A stretch of 64,000 nt of DNA from Ophioceras dolichostomum (lineage: Eukaryota > Ascomycota > Sordariomycetes > Magnaporthales > Ophioceraceae): contig PYST01000196.1 of assembly GCA_003049485.1 (NCBI GenBank), positions 1 to 64,000 of the forward strand, written 5' to 3'. Positions within the stretch are counted from its first letter, which is position 1, and each line of letters opens with the position of its first letter. Both the position numbers and the translations under genes were made by a program. Under the pieces are notes generated by a model. That model was not told the origin of the DNA. It saw nothing but the letters and a program-made list of their open reading frames with translations, and did no database searches. Below, piece by piece: positions 21,838 to 31,860 of this stretch.

Positions 21838-23508
21838 TCACATCAGGGCCGACAAAACCTCCTGAAGATCCTTCAAGATTTCACTCTCGATGTTGTCCGA
21901 TATCTGCTCGTCATTCGCATCCTCCACAATCGGCCTCGGCTCCAGGCACCGATACACGAGCTGGGCCATCCTTTCGCCTGCCTTCCGTGGCACGTGGAGC
22001 TTCGCCATGTGCACGAGGGTCTCCTGCACCCTAGCCGGGTCGTTGGTGAGGAGCGACGCGGAAGGCGTGGCGCCGGCGTCGGCGCCGCCACTATTACCGT
22101 CGTCCTCTACATCGTCCTCACTCTCATTAGTGTTCTTTCCTCCTTCTCCTCCTCCACGCCCGATCTTCCTGTACATCTCGACATAGTCTTCCGAGAGCAG
22201 CGAGCCCCCGCTGTGGTTGGCGGGGTCGGGACGGATCAGTGGTTTCCACATCAGCAGCTCGAGCGCGCAGACGCCTAGGCTGTAAATGTCGTGGTCGATG
22301 GTGTACTCCTTCGCGCGGCCGTCGCGGGCGTACCGGTCTGGGTGTTGGTACATGACCCGGCCCGGCGCAGACTCGCCCACCAGCTTAGAGGCCACGCCCA
22401 AGATGGCGCGCGAGCCCGGCCAGCCGCCGCAGAGGAAGAGCGTCGCGTCAACGAGGGAGTGATGATCACCGCCATTCTCACCATGGGGGTCCTGATCCTC
22501 GCGGCGGACCGCCACCAGCAGGTTCTCGGGCCGGATGTTCTTGTGCACGAGGCCGAGGGTGTGAGCCTGCAGGACGGCGACGGCCAACTGCATGCACAGC
22601 GAGATGCGGATGTTGAGTGATGGCTCGGCGGTGCCCTCGGCGTAAAGTCCAGCGAGACTGATGAGCTCCCTGTCCGGGAGGGGTCGCTCGAACACGAGCC
22701 CGACCGACCCGTCCTCGTCTTCGGTGTTGAAGCGGTAGCCGAGCAGACGGGGGATAAACTCGGCCGACAGGGCCGGACGAAGTTTGGCAGCCAGAGTGCG
22801 CACGCTGCCCGGGATGGCGGTCTTGGTGTTCTTCGCGTACGGTATCGATTCGATGATGATCGGCATCGTGACGCTCTTGCTGGCACCGAGGGGCACATAC
22901 GTGCCGTCAGCCAGTGTGAAGATCCCGTTGAGCTTGGGCGGCCTGCTGGACGGATCCCCGATGAGTTGCAGATCGTCACCTGTCAGGAGCATCGTCTCCT
23001 CAGGCTTGGTGATTTGCCGCAGCGTCATGACCGTGATGTTAAACGACCTCAGCGCCGCCTCGAAGGCGGCGAGTTTCGTCTCTAGCGCCTGGTGCGGCGA
23101 CGGCGAGTGGGCCACGGTCCGGTTCGGCATCATGAAAGCCTTGGTGCGTCGCAACCACCTGTGGCCCCTCTTCCCCCCGTTGGCGGCACGCGACTCCTGG
23201 AGGACGGCGTCGACGGCGGCGGGGAGGTCTTGCAGCAGCTGATGCAAGTCCCTGAACAGGCGGGCAAGACGGTCGCCGCGCTCCCGTGCCAGGGAGCGGT
23301 CGCGGACGATGGAGTGCGCGATCTCAAGGTGCATCTGGACGTCGTCGCGGCGGTCCTTCAAGCCAAAGTCGCGGAGCTGGTCTGCGAGCGCTTCCGTCGC
23401 GCGCTCGTCGTGGATCTGCTTCTCGACGGCATCCCAGATCTCGAGCACGTCCTTCACGAAGCTGACGGCGCCGATGAAGGCCGAGATGGCCGAGAGAGGC
23501 TCGCCCAT
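21838..23508 (-). CDS. HeLo-like domain / pseudokinase protein
   Basis: Single exon, 556 residues from the first true ATG (MGEPLSAISAFIGAVSF). The N-terminal ~150 residues are helical, with the hydrophobic opening and spacing of fungal HeLo-type (prion-inhibition/propagation) domains; VQMHLEIAHSIVRD and a late ALETKLAAFEAALRSFN helix fit that fold. Residues about 200-540 have a protein-kinase-like layout (LVFERPLPDRELISL, HTLGLVHKNIRPENLLV, YTIDHDIYSLGVCALELL). The catalytic loop reads HKN instead of HRD, and the DFG position reads CGG, so it should be catalytically dead. HeLo proteins in fungi permeabilise membranes, and animal MLKL pairs a four-helix bundle with a pseudokinase; a similar executioner role is inference. 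It is divergent from the NACHT-ankyrin-kinase gene, with 594 bp between start codons. An Asp/Glu/Asn-rich loop lies at about 470-490. Confidence 0.7.
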   Translation of the reverse strand: MGEPLSAISAFIGAVSFVKDVLEIWDAVEKQIHDERATEALADQLRDFGLKDRRDDVQMHLEIAHSIVRDRSLARERGDRLARLFRDLHQLLQDLPAAVDAVLQESRAANGGKRGHRWLRRTKAFMMPNRTVAHSPSPHQALETKLAAFEAALRSFNITVMTLRQITKPEETMLLTGDDLQLIGDPSSRPPKLNGIFTLADGTYVPLGASKSVTMPIIIESIPYAKNTKTAIPGSVRTLAAKLRPALSAEFIPRLLGYRFNTEDEDGSVGLVFERPLPDRELISLAGLYAEGTAEPSLNIRISLCMQLAVAVLQAHTLGLVHKNIRPENLLVAVRREDQDPHGENGGDHHSLVDATLFLCGGWPGSRAILGVASKLVGESAPGRVMYQHPDRYARDGRAKEYTIDHDIYSLGVCALELLMWKPLIRPDPANHSGGSLLSEDYVEMYRKIGRGGGEGGKNTNESEDDVEDDGNSGGADAGATPSASLLTNDPARVQETLVHMAKLHVPRKAGERMAQLVYRCLEPRPIVEDANDEQISDNIESEILKDLQEVLSALM

Positions 23509-24102
23509 GATGGTGTAGTTCTGAGTGATGAGATAGGTGCTAACCGACACGCGTGCTTTAGCATGCTGTTTCGAGTGTGAGGTCCTGACAGAGACGACCT
23601 ATCCCCAGGATAAAGGTCCGTACATATAGACTCTGTTCAGCTATTTCAGCCCCAGATTACTCGGCCCCATGTCGGCCGCCTTCGGTCCCCTTTTTGCTTT
23701 GCTATTGGAAACCATGGCGCTTGTGTTACCCTCGATGTGGTCGGCATGCGTATATTGGTTGCCTTATCTGCTGCCCTCCCCTTCTCTCCCCCTCGTCCTG
23801 GACGGTTCGCATTTCGACACGCGTGCATGAGACTGGTATCGCTGTGAGCCGCTAACCTCTCCGCTGTCGATAATAGGTTGGAGCCTCTCCCTCTGCTGAG
23901 GCTCTTGACACATTCGATTGGGAACGAAGCCAGGCTAAACCGGCCTTTTGCTCAAGGGTTGGGCAGAATCTCGTAGCGCTAAATTTTCCGTCTCTCTCGG
24001 TTGCTTTCCCTCATAACCTTCTCTACTCGCATCTCGTCGCTACGCGTCCCACACCTTTCGCCTCAGAAATTGTGCTCATCGCTACCACTATACCAGCTAC
24101 TC
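23509..24102. promoter_or_regulatory. Shared divergent promoter (HeLo-pseudokinase / NACHT gene)
   Basis: 594 bp between two divergent start codons. No ORF looks coding. The frame of the NACHT gene is open back to about 24001 but has no ATG there, so an unseen upstream exon cannot be excluded. Confidence 0.5.
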
Positions 24103-27100
24103 ATGATGTCTGGCCTGGACGACTCCCACGGCGAACGGCTCGCCCAGGCGCTTTCGGAGCGGATGCCCGGGACTGGAGCATGGCTCCTCGATCACACGAA
24201 CTTCTACAACTGGCTAGAGACGCCTAATTCGATCCTCTGGCTCCATGGCAAGCGTTCGTAGATGTCCGGGTACCTTCACTCGCGGTGTGGCTGGACTCAT
24301 CGTCGCTGACATTATCCATCAATTAGCTGGCAGCGGGAAGACTGTATTGGCGTATGTCCCTCCTCCTTTGCCAGCCTTTCCATTTTCTGTATTTAAAAGT
24401 CGCTCATCGGTAAGATACTAATTTTTCTCCAGCGCGACGGTCATCGAGCACCTCAAGACTACTGCGAAGCAGGGCCAGGGGCTTAATGCTGCCGTGGCAT
24501 ACTTCTTCTTCGATTACAGTAAAAGAGAGAAGCAAACCGTCGACAGCTTCGTCTCGACAGTCCTAGTGTCGCTCAGGGCCGTTCGACCGGATCTGTTGAT
24601 CCCAGGAACAGATGGCCAGCCGAGCGCCGACAGCTTGTTCGACAGCCTGATCGAAGCTCTCAGAAGCTTCGATCGGGTCTACATTGTCGTTGATGGCCTA
24701 GACGAGTGCGACGTTGACGAGAGACTATCTCTCTTTGGCCTCCTGGACAAGCTGGAGGTGCACCGAGACGAGGTCGACTGGCGATTCTTCATCACCAGTC
24801 GCCTAAATAACGACATCCTTGAAACGATGGCACGCCACCCTCGCTATTTTGCTGTCCCCATCGGTGAGGGGGAGATGAGTGCAGAGCTCAATCTCTTCAT
24901 CCAATCTGTCGCACATGAGAAGCCATGGCTGCGCAGCCCAGAATTTGGTCTCCTGGCGAAGCTCTCCACGAGGTGAGTATCCGGGCACTCCTTGCACTTG
25001 CACGTCATGAATGCAATCATCGATTGACTTAAAGTTCAGCGACAATTTGATGTACGCCAAAGAACTTCTCCAGAGTGTCGAGAGCTCCCGAAACCTTGGC
25101 ACGTACCTCTCCACGGAGTTGCCGCCGTTTACCAGTGACCTTCCCGGGGCCTACCGTATTAGGCTCGCTACTGTCGATCCCGAATCAAGGCTCCTCGTGG
25201 CGGTCTCACTGCTCTGGCTGGCATATTCATTTGAAGACCTCACCTTGAACGAGCTCGCAGCGGCCATTCGCCTCGATCCGACTCTGCCAGAGATCCCAAG
25301 AACCCTGTCGCAGATCTCACAACTTTTCAAGAATTTGGTTGTAACACGAGGAGGCCCGGGTCCCTCTATGGTGGTCGGACTTGTTCATTCCTCTCTGATA
25401 GACATTCTCCGCCAATGTTCGGACGTCGAAGGCCTCCAAGAGTTCGGTATTGATGCTCATGGCGCACATGTGTACCTAGCCGAGAAGTGTCTCAAGGCTA
25501 TCGCGCTCTACGCATATTCCTCAGAACGAACCAACACGCCAGAGGACTTTGATAGGTTCCCTATACTTCAGTACGCCTGCGAGTACTGGCTTGACCACTT
25601 CGGCTTGTCGAAACTGTTGGGGTCGAGTAATACAAGACTGGAGCAGCTCGCCGAAAGTATTGTGGGCTCCAAGTTTGTGAGGAATGCTTGGCTAGCCGTT
25701 CACGACCCGGAGGATGCATCCAGGCCATCTTTCACAACACCTCGAAAGGGGACACCTCCGATGCACTACGCCGTCCTCGCCTATCTGCCGGCGCTTGTAC
25801 GCAACATGATAGGCGAAGGACACGATGCCGGCGCCGCCGACATCAACGGCAGACAAGCCTTGCACGTGGCCGTCGAATGCTTCGCCGAAGATAGAGATGA
25901 TATTGTCGATCTCCTGCTCGGTGAAGGAGTCAGTCCCATGGCCAAAGACGCCAGTGGCGCAACGCCTCTCCTGATGGCGATTGACGCGTACAAACTCGAC
26001 CTGTTCCAGAAACTCTACAACCACTATTCCGCAAGTCAGAAGAGTCAGAACATTGTCCCGTGCGACGGTGCGAGTACTCTTCTACATATCTTGGCTTTCG
26101 ACACAACAGGATCCATGTTCAGAACTTTCGACCCCCTGGGTGCGGGTTCGGTCGCTCCGGCCAACTTGAATCACCGGGACGCCCAGGGCTACAGGCCGCT
26201 TCACAGGGCTGTCGAGGCAGGCAACCTAGCTTTCATTGAGGCACTCATCAACGCTGGTGCAGACGTGAACGCTTGTGATAACAAGGGGAACACGCCTCTG
26301 CACCTCGCAGCACAAGACGACAAGGAATCTGCAAAAGAGCGGCTGATCAATCTTGGCGCGGACCTTATGCGCATGAACGACAACAACGAGACACCGCTGC
26401 AATTGGCTTGGAAGAAGAAAGCGCTTCCATGGACATGCTACAAGGTCGATCCAGACAGGAAAACGACGACGATAGGCGCCCAGGCAACATGCGACGTGCT
26501 AAGAAGGCCAGTTCCATGTGGCGATGGCCCGAGCTCGCCATGCCGTGGCAATGAGGAGCCTTGTCAATGCCCCGAGTTCATATTCCGCAAAAAGTACGAG
26601 CTGTCAAGGCTGCCAATGGCCGATATGGCCGAAGTATACAGGGTCCAGCTCCGCGAGTGCCGCAATCTGCAGCGCGTCGATCACCCTTTCATCATCTCCT
26701 ATCTTGGATACGAGGAGTTCAAGTCCCCGGCCTCTGCGGTCCTGTATCTCGAGTACTGCGACGGCGGCGACCTCGGCGCCTTGCACGTCTTGCCAGAACA
26801 GCCCAAACCCAAAGCGGTTGCGGAAGACGACGATACCTACGACGGCGACGATCGCCACTCTCCTTCCTCAATAGGAGGCTTCTTTACGAGGTTCGAGGTT
26901 GATGCAGACGCTTTCCACACAGAAGTTACGCCACTCTGCGAGGCGGACGTCTGGACGCTGATGTACCAGCTCTTCCTGGCGCTCGCGTATCTCCATTACG
27001 GCGTGAAGGTCACGAGAGACGGCGATTGTCACTGTGAGCCAAATTGGGAGCCGCTAATCCATCGGGATGTCAAGCCGAACAACGGTGAGCAACAATTTAT

Positions 27101-28263
27101 TCTACCAACGCCAAGGGCTCGAAAGCCGCCGGGTGCGACTGAGACATGAGCAGACGCTAACAGACCGTGACCAGTTGTTCTGAGTGGTGACAAGAAAGAT
27201 GGTAATCGAATTGCTAAGCTCTGCGATTTAGGGCTGTCTCGGGATATCAGGCCCAACCAGACTCTGCCACACGGCGTGGGCACCCAGAATTATCAACCAC
27301 CGGTGAGGAGATCATTTGTCGGGTCATCTTCCTGACGCCGTTGTCGGCGCGTTTTGGCAGCGGATGCTGACCCTTTTCCGCAGGAGCTGTTTTCGAAGGG
27401 AGGAAAGTGGACTGCTAAGGGAGATGTGTGGTGTCTCGCAAGTAAGGAAGGAAAATAAGCAACCTACCCCTTTACCCAGCATCAATCCACTTGCGCACAG
27501 GGGACTAAGATCTCATACGACAGAAACCATTGACGTCCTGTACAAGTACTTCACTCCTGGCGAGGCCATGCGGGGGATCTTGGACCGGTGCCAGAATGAG
27601 AACCCGGCGCTGCGGCCGAACAGCCTCCGGGTCGTAGAAGAAGTGCACAAGCACGTGGGAAAGCCGCTACTCTCCCTAAATACCGAGCTTGGCAGGAGTC
27701 GCGGCGGGTTTTTCATGCAGGCGTTCCTAACCATTGCCCAGGGCTTGGACATGTACACGAATTTTGAGCCTTCGAAACTCTCGTCAACGTCGTCGTCTGC
27801 GGCGGGGGCGGCGACGGTCGCGGCACGTCCACGGAAGAAGCTCATCAAGCGTCTCAGCCTGATGCTCAGGGACGGGGCCGACGAACCATTTGAGAAGACG
27901 TCGACCTCCTTGCATCTGGCCGTGCTGCTGAAGAAGCCTGATATGCTCATGAGGCTGCTGGGCAAGGGCCAGAACCCGGACGAGCAATGGCCGAAATCAA
28001 GGTGGACGCCGCTGCACTTGGCGGCGCAGGAGGGGCAGCTGGACATGGTGGAGGAGTTGCTGTTGGTGACGAAGACCCCGGATGCGAAGGACAGAGGCCA
28101 CAATACGCCCCGGAAGTACCTAGAGCTGCTCGCGCCGGGGGAGAAGCGTGACTCCATGTTGAGATTGTTCGACCAGTTGGTCCACGGCGGGGTCCAAATG
28201 GGGGAGGGAGAGGAGAGGAAAGGGGACCGTCACACATCACCTCGACTACACCTCGCTTACTAG
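24103..28263 (+). CDS. NLR-like STAND protein: NACHT - ankyrin - protein kinase - ankyrin
   Basis: Seven exons (24103-24253, 24327-24351, 24433-24972, 25040-27084, 27175-27302, 27384-27441, 27524-28263) give 1228 residues in one unbroken frame. The NACHT P-loop GKPGSGKTVLA (about residues 49-59) is assembled across a 25-nt exon; Walker B is VYIVVDGLDECD near 140. A helical or winged-helix part follows (SRLLVAVSLLWLAYSFEDLT). Ankyrin repeats lie at about 475-705 (GYRPLHRAVEAGNLAFIEAL, NKGNTPLHLAAQDD). A kinase domain at about 715-1010 has YLEYCDGGDLGAL, HRDVKPNN, CDLGLSRD and QNYQPPE, so it looks active, though the glycine loop is degenerate. One or more ankyrin repeats end the protein (about 1105-1185). 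Such proteins act as ligand sensors in fungal non-self recognition; the ligand is unknown. It lacks a normal N-terminal effector domain, and its divergent neighbour encodes a HeLo-like domain. Confidence 0.85.
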
Positions 28264-29639
28264 ATTTCTTTTCGCTTTATACGAGTAGGTAGGCGTCTAG
28301 GTCTCAGTTCGAACGGTCGGGCACATCGAGGGGCAGATAAAAAAAGGAGGGGGGAGAAAAAGAAAAGTGCAAGAAACATATAACACCAAGGACTCCCCAA
28401 TGGACACCCACCTGAGCACTACGCAGTCCGGCTGTCATGAGGATTAGTACTTGGGATGGCTGGGAGAGCCAGAGTCTGCAACGTGATCTAATGTATTCTA
28501 TTCTCCACTACCATGTTTTGGATGGCACCAGCTTGTGTTAAACGCCGCGTCATATATTCCAGTCCGAGGGGGATATTACAATACAGTACATAGCAGGCCC
28601 TAGAGAGCGGACAGCCGAAATTCGTAGCTGAGGGGGCTGATTTGGCAGACCTGCTCTCCCATACCAATGCTTCTGCTATTAGCCTAGATGTAACTCCCTG
28701 GTAGGGGAGGGCAGACAGGATCCCCTAGATTCTACTGCACAAAGTACCTACCCACCTAGGTAGGTAGGTATAAGTACTTATGGCAAATTGAAGCCCCCCA
28801 CCCTTAGGCTCTCGAGGTCTCCTGATGCCTCACACATGCTCCTCCAATCCCACACCGACCGAGTTTTCTGCCCCCCTGGCCGTCCACCGCCGTGGTGAAT
28901 CCGAACCTGGCCCGCCTCTTGCCGGCCCGTCTAGGGTCAAGTCGATGCCATCCAGTCGCGCGGTGTTCTCATCTGGTCTGCTGCCGAACTCCTCCCTCCT
29001 ACGTGTTCACGTACCTGGAGTCGCGGATCGACGACGACACATACTAGCCCAACAGCTCGGGCGAGCGGGACAGGTGCGCGGCCACGGCGCCGAGGACCCC
29101 GCCGGTGAGCGAGGAGGATGAGGGGCGAGGTGATGATGTAGGCAGCCATTCATTCACGGAAATTGTACGCCGTAGCGGATCTCGTGCCTGGAGGCATCCC
29201 TCCCTCCCCCTTTGAGTTTTCAACAGTTTGAAGAGCTTCTCGACGCCTTCTCCCTGGGTCGTCCCATATCGGCTGCATCGGTTGCTTGTCCGTCTGAGCG
29301 AGCAGGAGGAGAGTGTTGATCAGCTGATGACCGAGACGCGGTGGCGGGGGGCGAAGGCGCGGTGGCCGGGCCGGTCTGGTTGGCAACGTCACTGCCGACG
29401 GAGACATTTACCACGAAAAAAACGAACTTGATCGATGTACTTCACGACAAAGACATGACAGGAAACGTGGCAGTATCTAGTAGTACTGTGCTTGTGACCA
29501 TACGACCGTTGCCACCAACGCTTGTAAACTTCAGGTCGGCTGCTTTCTTTATACCGGCTTCTACCCCTTTCTTGTCGGCTCCATGGATTCACACACCGCG
29601 CCAGCCAGCCAGCCTGCTGCCCAACCCGCCGAGGGCTCC
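28264..29639. other. Gene-poor spacer with palindromic repeat
   Basis: 3' flank of the NACHT gene, then a stretch without a credible gene. A TACCTA/TAGGTA palindromic cluster lies at 28744-28778. Short open frames at 28825-29410 do not look protein-like. Confidence 0.5.
28744..28778. repeat. TACCTA/TAGGTA palindromic repeat
   Basis: Inverted tetranucleotide-type runs (GTACCTACCCACCTAGG then TAGGTAGGTATAAGTAC) able to form a hairpin; one of several similar clusters in the island. Confidence 0.8.
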
Positions 29640-30960
29640 AGCGGAGAGGCAGGAGCAGAGGAAAAACCACGACTTTCCGAGGCTCCTAGCCGAATATCAG
29701 TCGAGGTCTTTCACGACCGCCGACGAGGCTTCAGAATGGCACGAGTATTTGCGCCAATAGCTGGGGACCGAGGAGCTTGCCCGTGAAATAGGATCACGGA
29801 TACTGCAGCATTCCCAGGACGCCCCCGACCATATCTTCGAGTCGATGCCGGGATAAATGGCCGTTGCAAAGTTCCGCGAGCTTTTCTGAACCGCTAACTG
29901 GCACGAGGGTACAAGTACGGCCATCAATATCGACCTTTGGCTGGAGTCTCGCCAGGGTTCGGACTTGCCCCTGAGACTTTGCAAGGGCCCCCCCCCTCGC
30001 CCTGAAGATCGACAGGACGGCAATGCAGCCTCGGAGAGCTTGACGCCGCAGTCCGCGCGAAGTCCCCGCCCAACCTGAGGGACTCAGCAGCAACCCTGCT
30101 CATACGGTATAAAACGACAGTCGGTCAATAGAAGACTATGATTATTCGTCGGTTTGGTAAGTTGGTTTATAATCACTGTAGCGTGGTGCTTTTCAACTGC
30201 CTACCTATTTACCCTAACATACTACCTACCTACCTGCTGTTGCTGACCGGGTACCCGATTATACAGGCCGGGTGATGTCCACCTGTGTCCCTCCAGAGGA
30301 CAGCTCTGTTAAAAGAGATTGGGAAAAAGTGGAGAGATCTGCGATGACACGGCGATTTGTCCTTGTCATGGAACTGACCGACAAGGGGCACGCGAGGAGG
30401 CTTCTATCTCGTCCGAGGGTACGATGCTAATATCGAGTTGCGTTGTTCGATGAGCTCGGGAGGCCATCCGATACCCCACGACCAGGGGGCATCTTTATCG
30501 TGCTGGCACAACGCAAAAGGACCTCCCTCTGATGCCTAGTAGTTAAAACACGTAATCTACGTGCTGAACAGATGTAAGTACTAGGGTGCCTCCTGATCTC
30601 AGAAATCGTCGTATTGCAAAGTGCGTAGATACCAGTAGGTAGCTAGGTGATGGAAAAGGGCTAACTCTCTACAAGCTATCGCGAAGATTGACGGGAAGGA
30701 AAAGGGTCCGCATGGTTACGCGTTCCCCGTCGCCCAGGTGGACATTGCCGACTCGGAACTCGGCCGTCTCCTCAAGGATGATCGGGGCACGGTCGACGAG
30801 GCGTTGCCACTTACACTGGAAATCAGATTCTGCATTGTCGTTTGTGGAAACAGGCGTGCAGTTCGTGGGTGCGTGATAGCAAGGTCCGCGTCGTTGCCCT
30901 CTTCCCAGAACATCAACCAGCGTCGAGCCGTGGCTAGTCGCATTTTTTGAGCGCTTAAAT
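29640..30960 (+). pseudogene. Decayed second copy of the unnamed family (cf. 19087-20840)
   Basis: Pieces occur in the same order as in the minus-strand gene. LLAEYQSRSFTTADEASEW (about 29690-29750) matches RLADYRSRPFGDDNAASMW. A TANWHEGTST segment (about 29890) matches the EKTDWHKTGT segment. After an intact-looking TATACAG acceptor near 30268, RVMSTCVPPEDSSV matches RVMSTCGPLEDPEDCSV. GFYLVRG (about 30400) matches FYLVWG. VDIADSELGRLLKDDRGTVD (about 30738-30800) matches VDIPNADVLGRLFRNDWGTV. In-frame stops and frame changes separate these blocks, so no full product can be made. The copy is useful because it shows which parts of the family are coding. Functional role unknown. Confidence 0.7.
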
Positions 30961-31379
30961 AGTATGTCATTGCCTTTCTCTTTTCTCGGAAATAGACGTC
31001 GTCTCTATCCTCGGCCTTGGGCTGTCCGGTTCGGATCGCGTCGCTCGCCTGCCGGGGGAAGCTACCGAATGAGTTCGTCTGTTCCCAACTGTTGATGGGA
31101 CTTCAGCCAGAAGTGATGTACACTCCGTATCACAGAGAGAGCTTATGTAGGTACCTGTCTACCCACCTACCTCTCTACTTTAGATAGGTGCCTTAGACAG
31201 GTAGGTACCTAGGTACCTAGAGTTTGCCATTTAACCACACGGAGGGCTGGTTGGAAAATGGGATCTCTAGCTGTTGCCCCGACACAGGCCTAGCACTGGC
31301 CCGCCACTAGATGAGGGTTCCCGGTACGCGACCGTTGACGCTTCGAGACTGTCGTCGTCGCCGTCATTGAAGGGGCCGG
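30961..31379. other. Spacer with palindromic repeat
   Basis: No gene seen. Contains the TACCTA/TAGGTA cluster at 31146-31221. Confidence 0.5.
31146..31221. repeat. TACCTA/TAGGTA palindromic repeat cluster
   Basis: Repeated GTAGGTACC and CCTACC segments, ending in GGTACCTAGGTACCTAG, a near-perfect palindrome. Confidence 0.85.
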
Positions 31380-31655
31380 GCCCGCCGTGGGCACTAATCA
31401 CGCGGCTTGAACTGATGATGATCACCACGGAGGAACCGGGCCGGGGATCGACTCCAGGCAGCGTCCAACTCCTTTGCACAAGGCCGTGCCGCTAGGGAAG
31501 CTCGAGATGCTCAGGACGATACTAGACAAGGGTCGTGATCTCTTTCAGAGGCGAGCTATTTGCGCCGGGGTAGAACTGTGATGTTCTCATGGAGTAGCGC
31601 GTCTGAGACGCCGGCTCTAGAGAGGAAGGGGACCGTCGCACAACACAACTGAGCT
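31380..31655 (+). pseudogene. Decayed copy of the NACHT gene's C-terminal ankyrin tail
   Basis: Fragments TRLELMM ... EEPG (about 31400-31435) and, in a shifted frame, TPLHKAVPLGKLEMLRTILD (about 31470-31530) match the order of RLSLMLRDGADEPFEK and SLHLAVLLKKPDMLMRLLG in the intact gene at 27860-27970. The 3' flank also matches: AGGAAGGGGACCGTCGCACA here and AGGAAAGGGGACCGTCACACA at 28214. Stops and frameshifts interrupt it. It points to an earlier, larger duplicate of the NACHT-ankyrin-kinase gene. Confidence 0.6.
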
Positions 31656-31860
31656 CGCTGGGACTTTGCTCAGCTACCAACGAGGCGTTTGTACAGCGCG
31701 CGGCTCGTGGGAGAGTAAGACCGAGTTCAAGTATTGCACAACGTCGTATGGGCAGAGCTCGTAGTAGTGCTACTACTGCTGTATGTAGTATGGGCTTCCA
31801 TCATCACTGAACCCGACGTCATCAACCTCACCTACTCAGCCTGACCAATCCCTCGGACCC

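Noticed and set aside
28825..29410. Possible coding remnants in several frames
   Set aside because: Short fragments such as YVFTYLESRIDDDTY look protein-like but match nothing else in the window and are stopped quickly.
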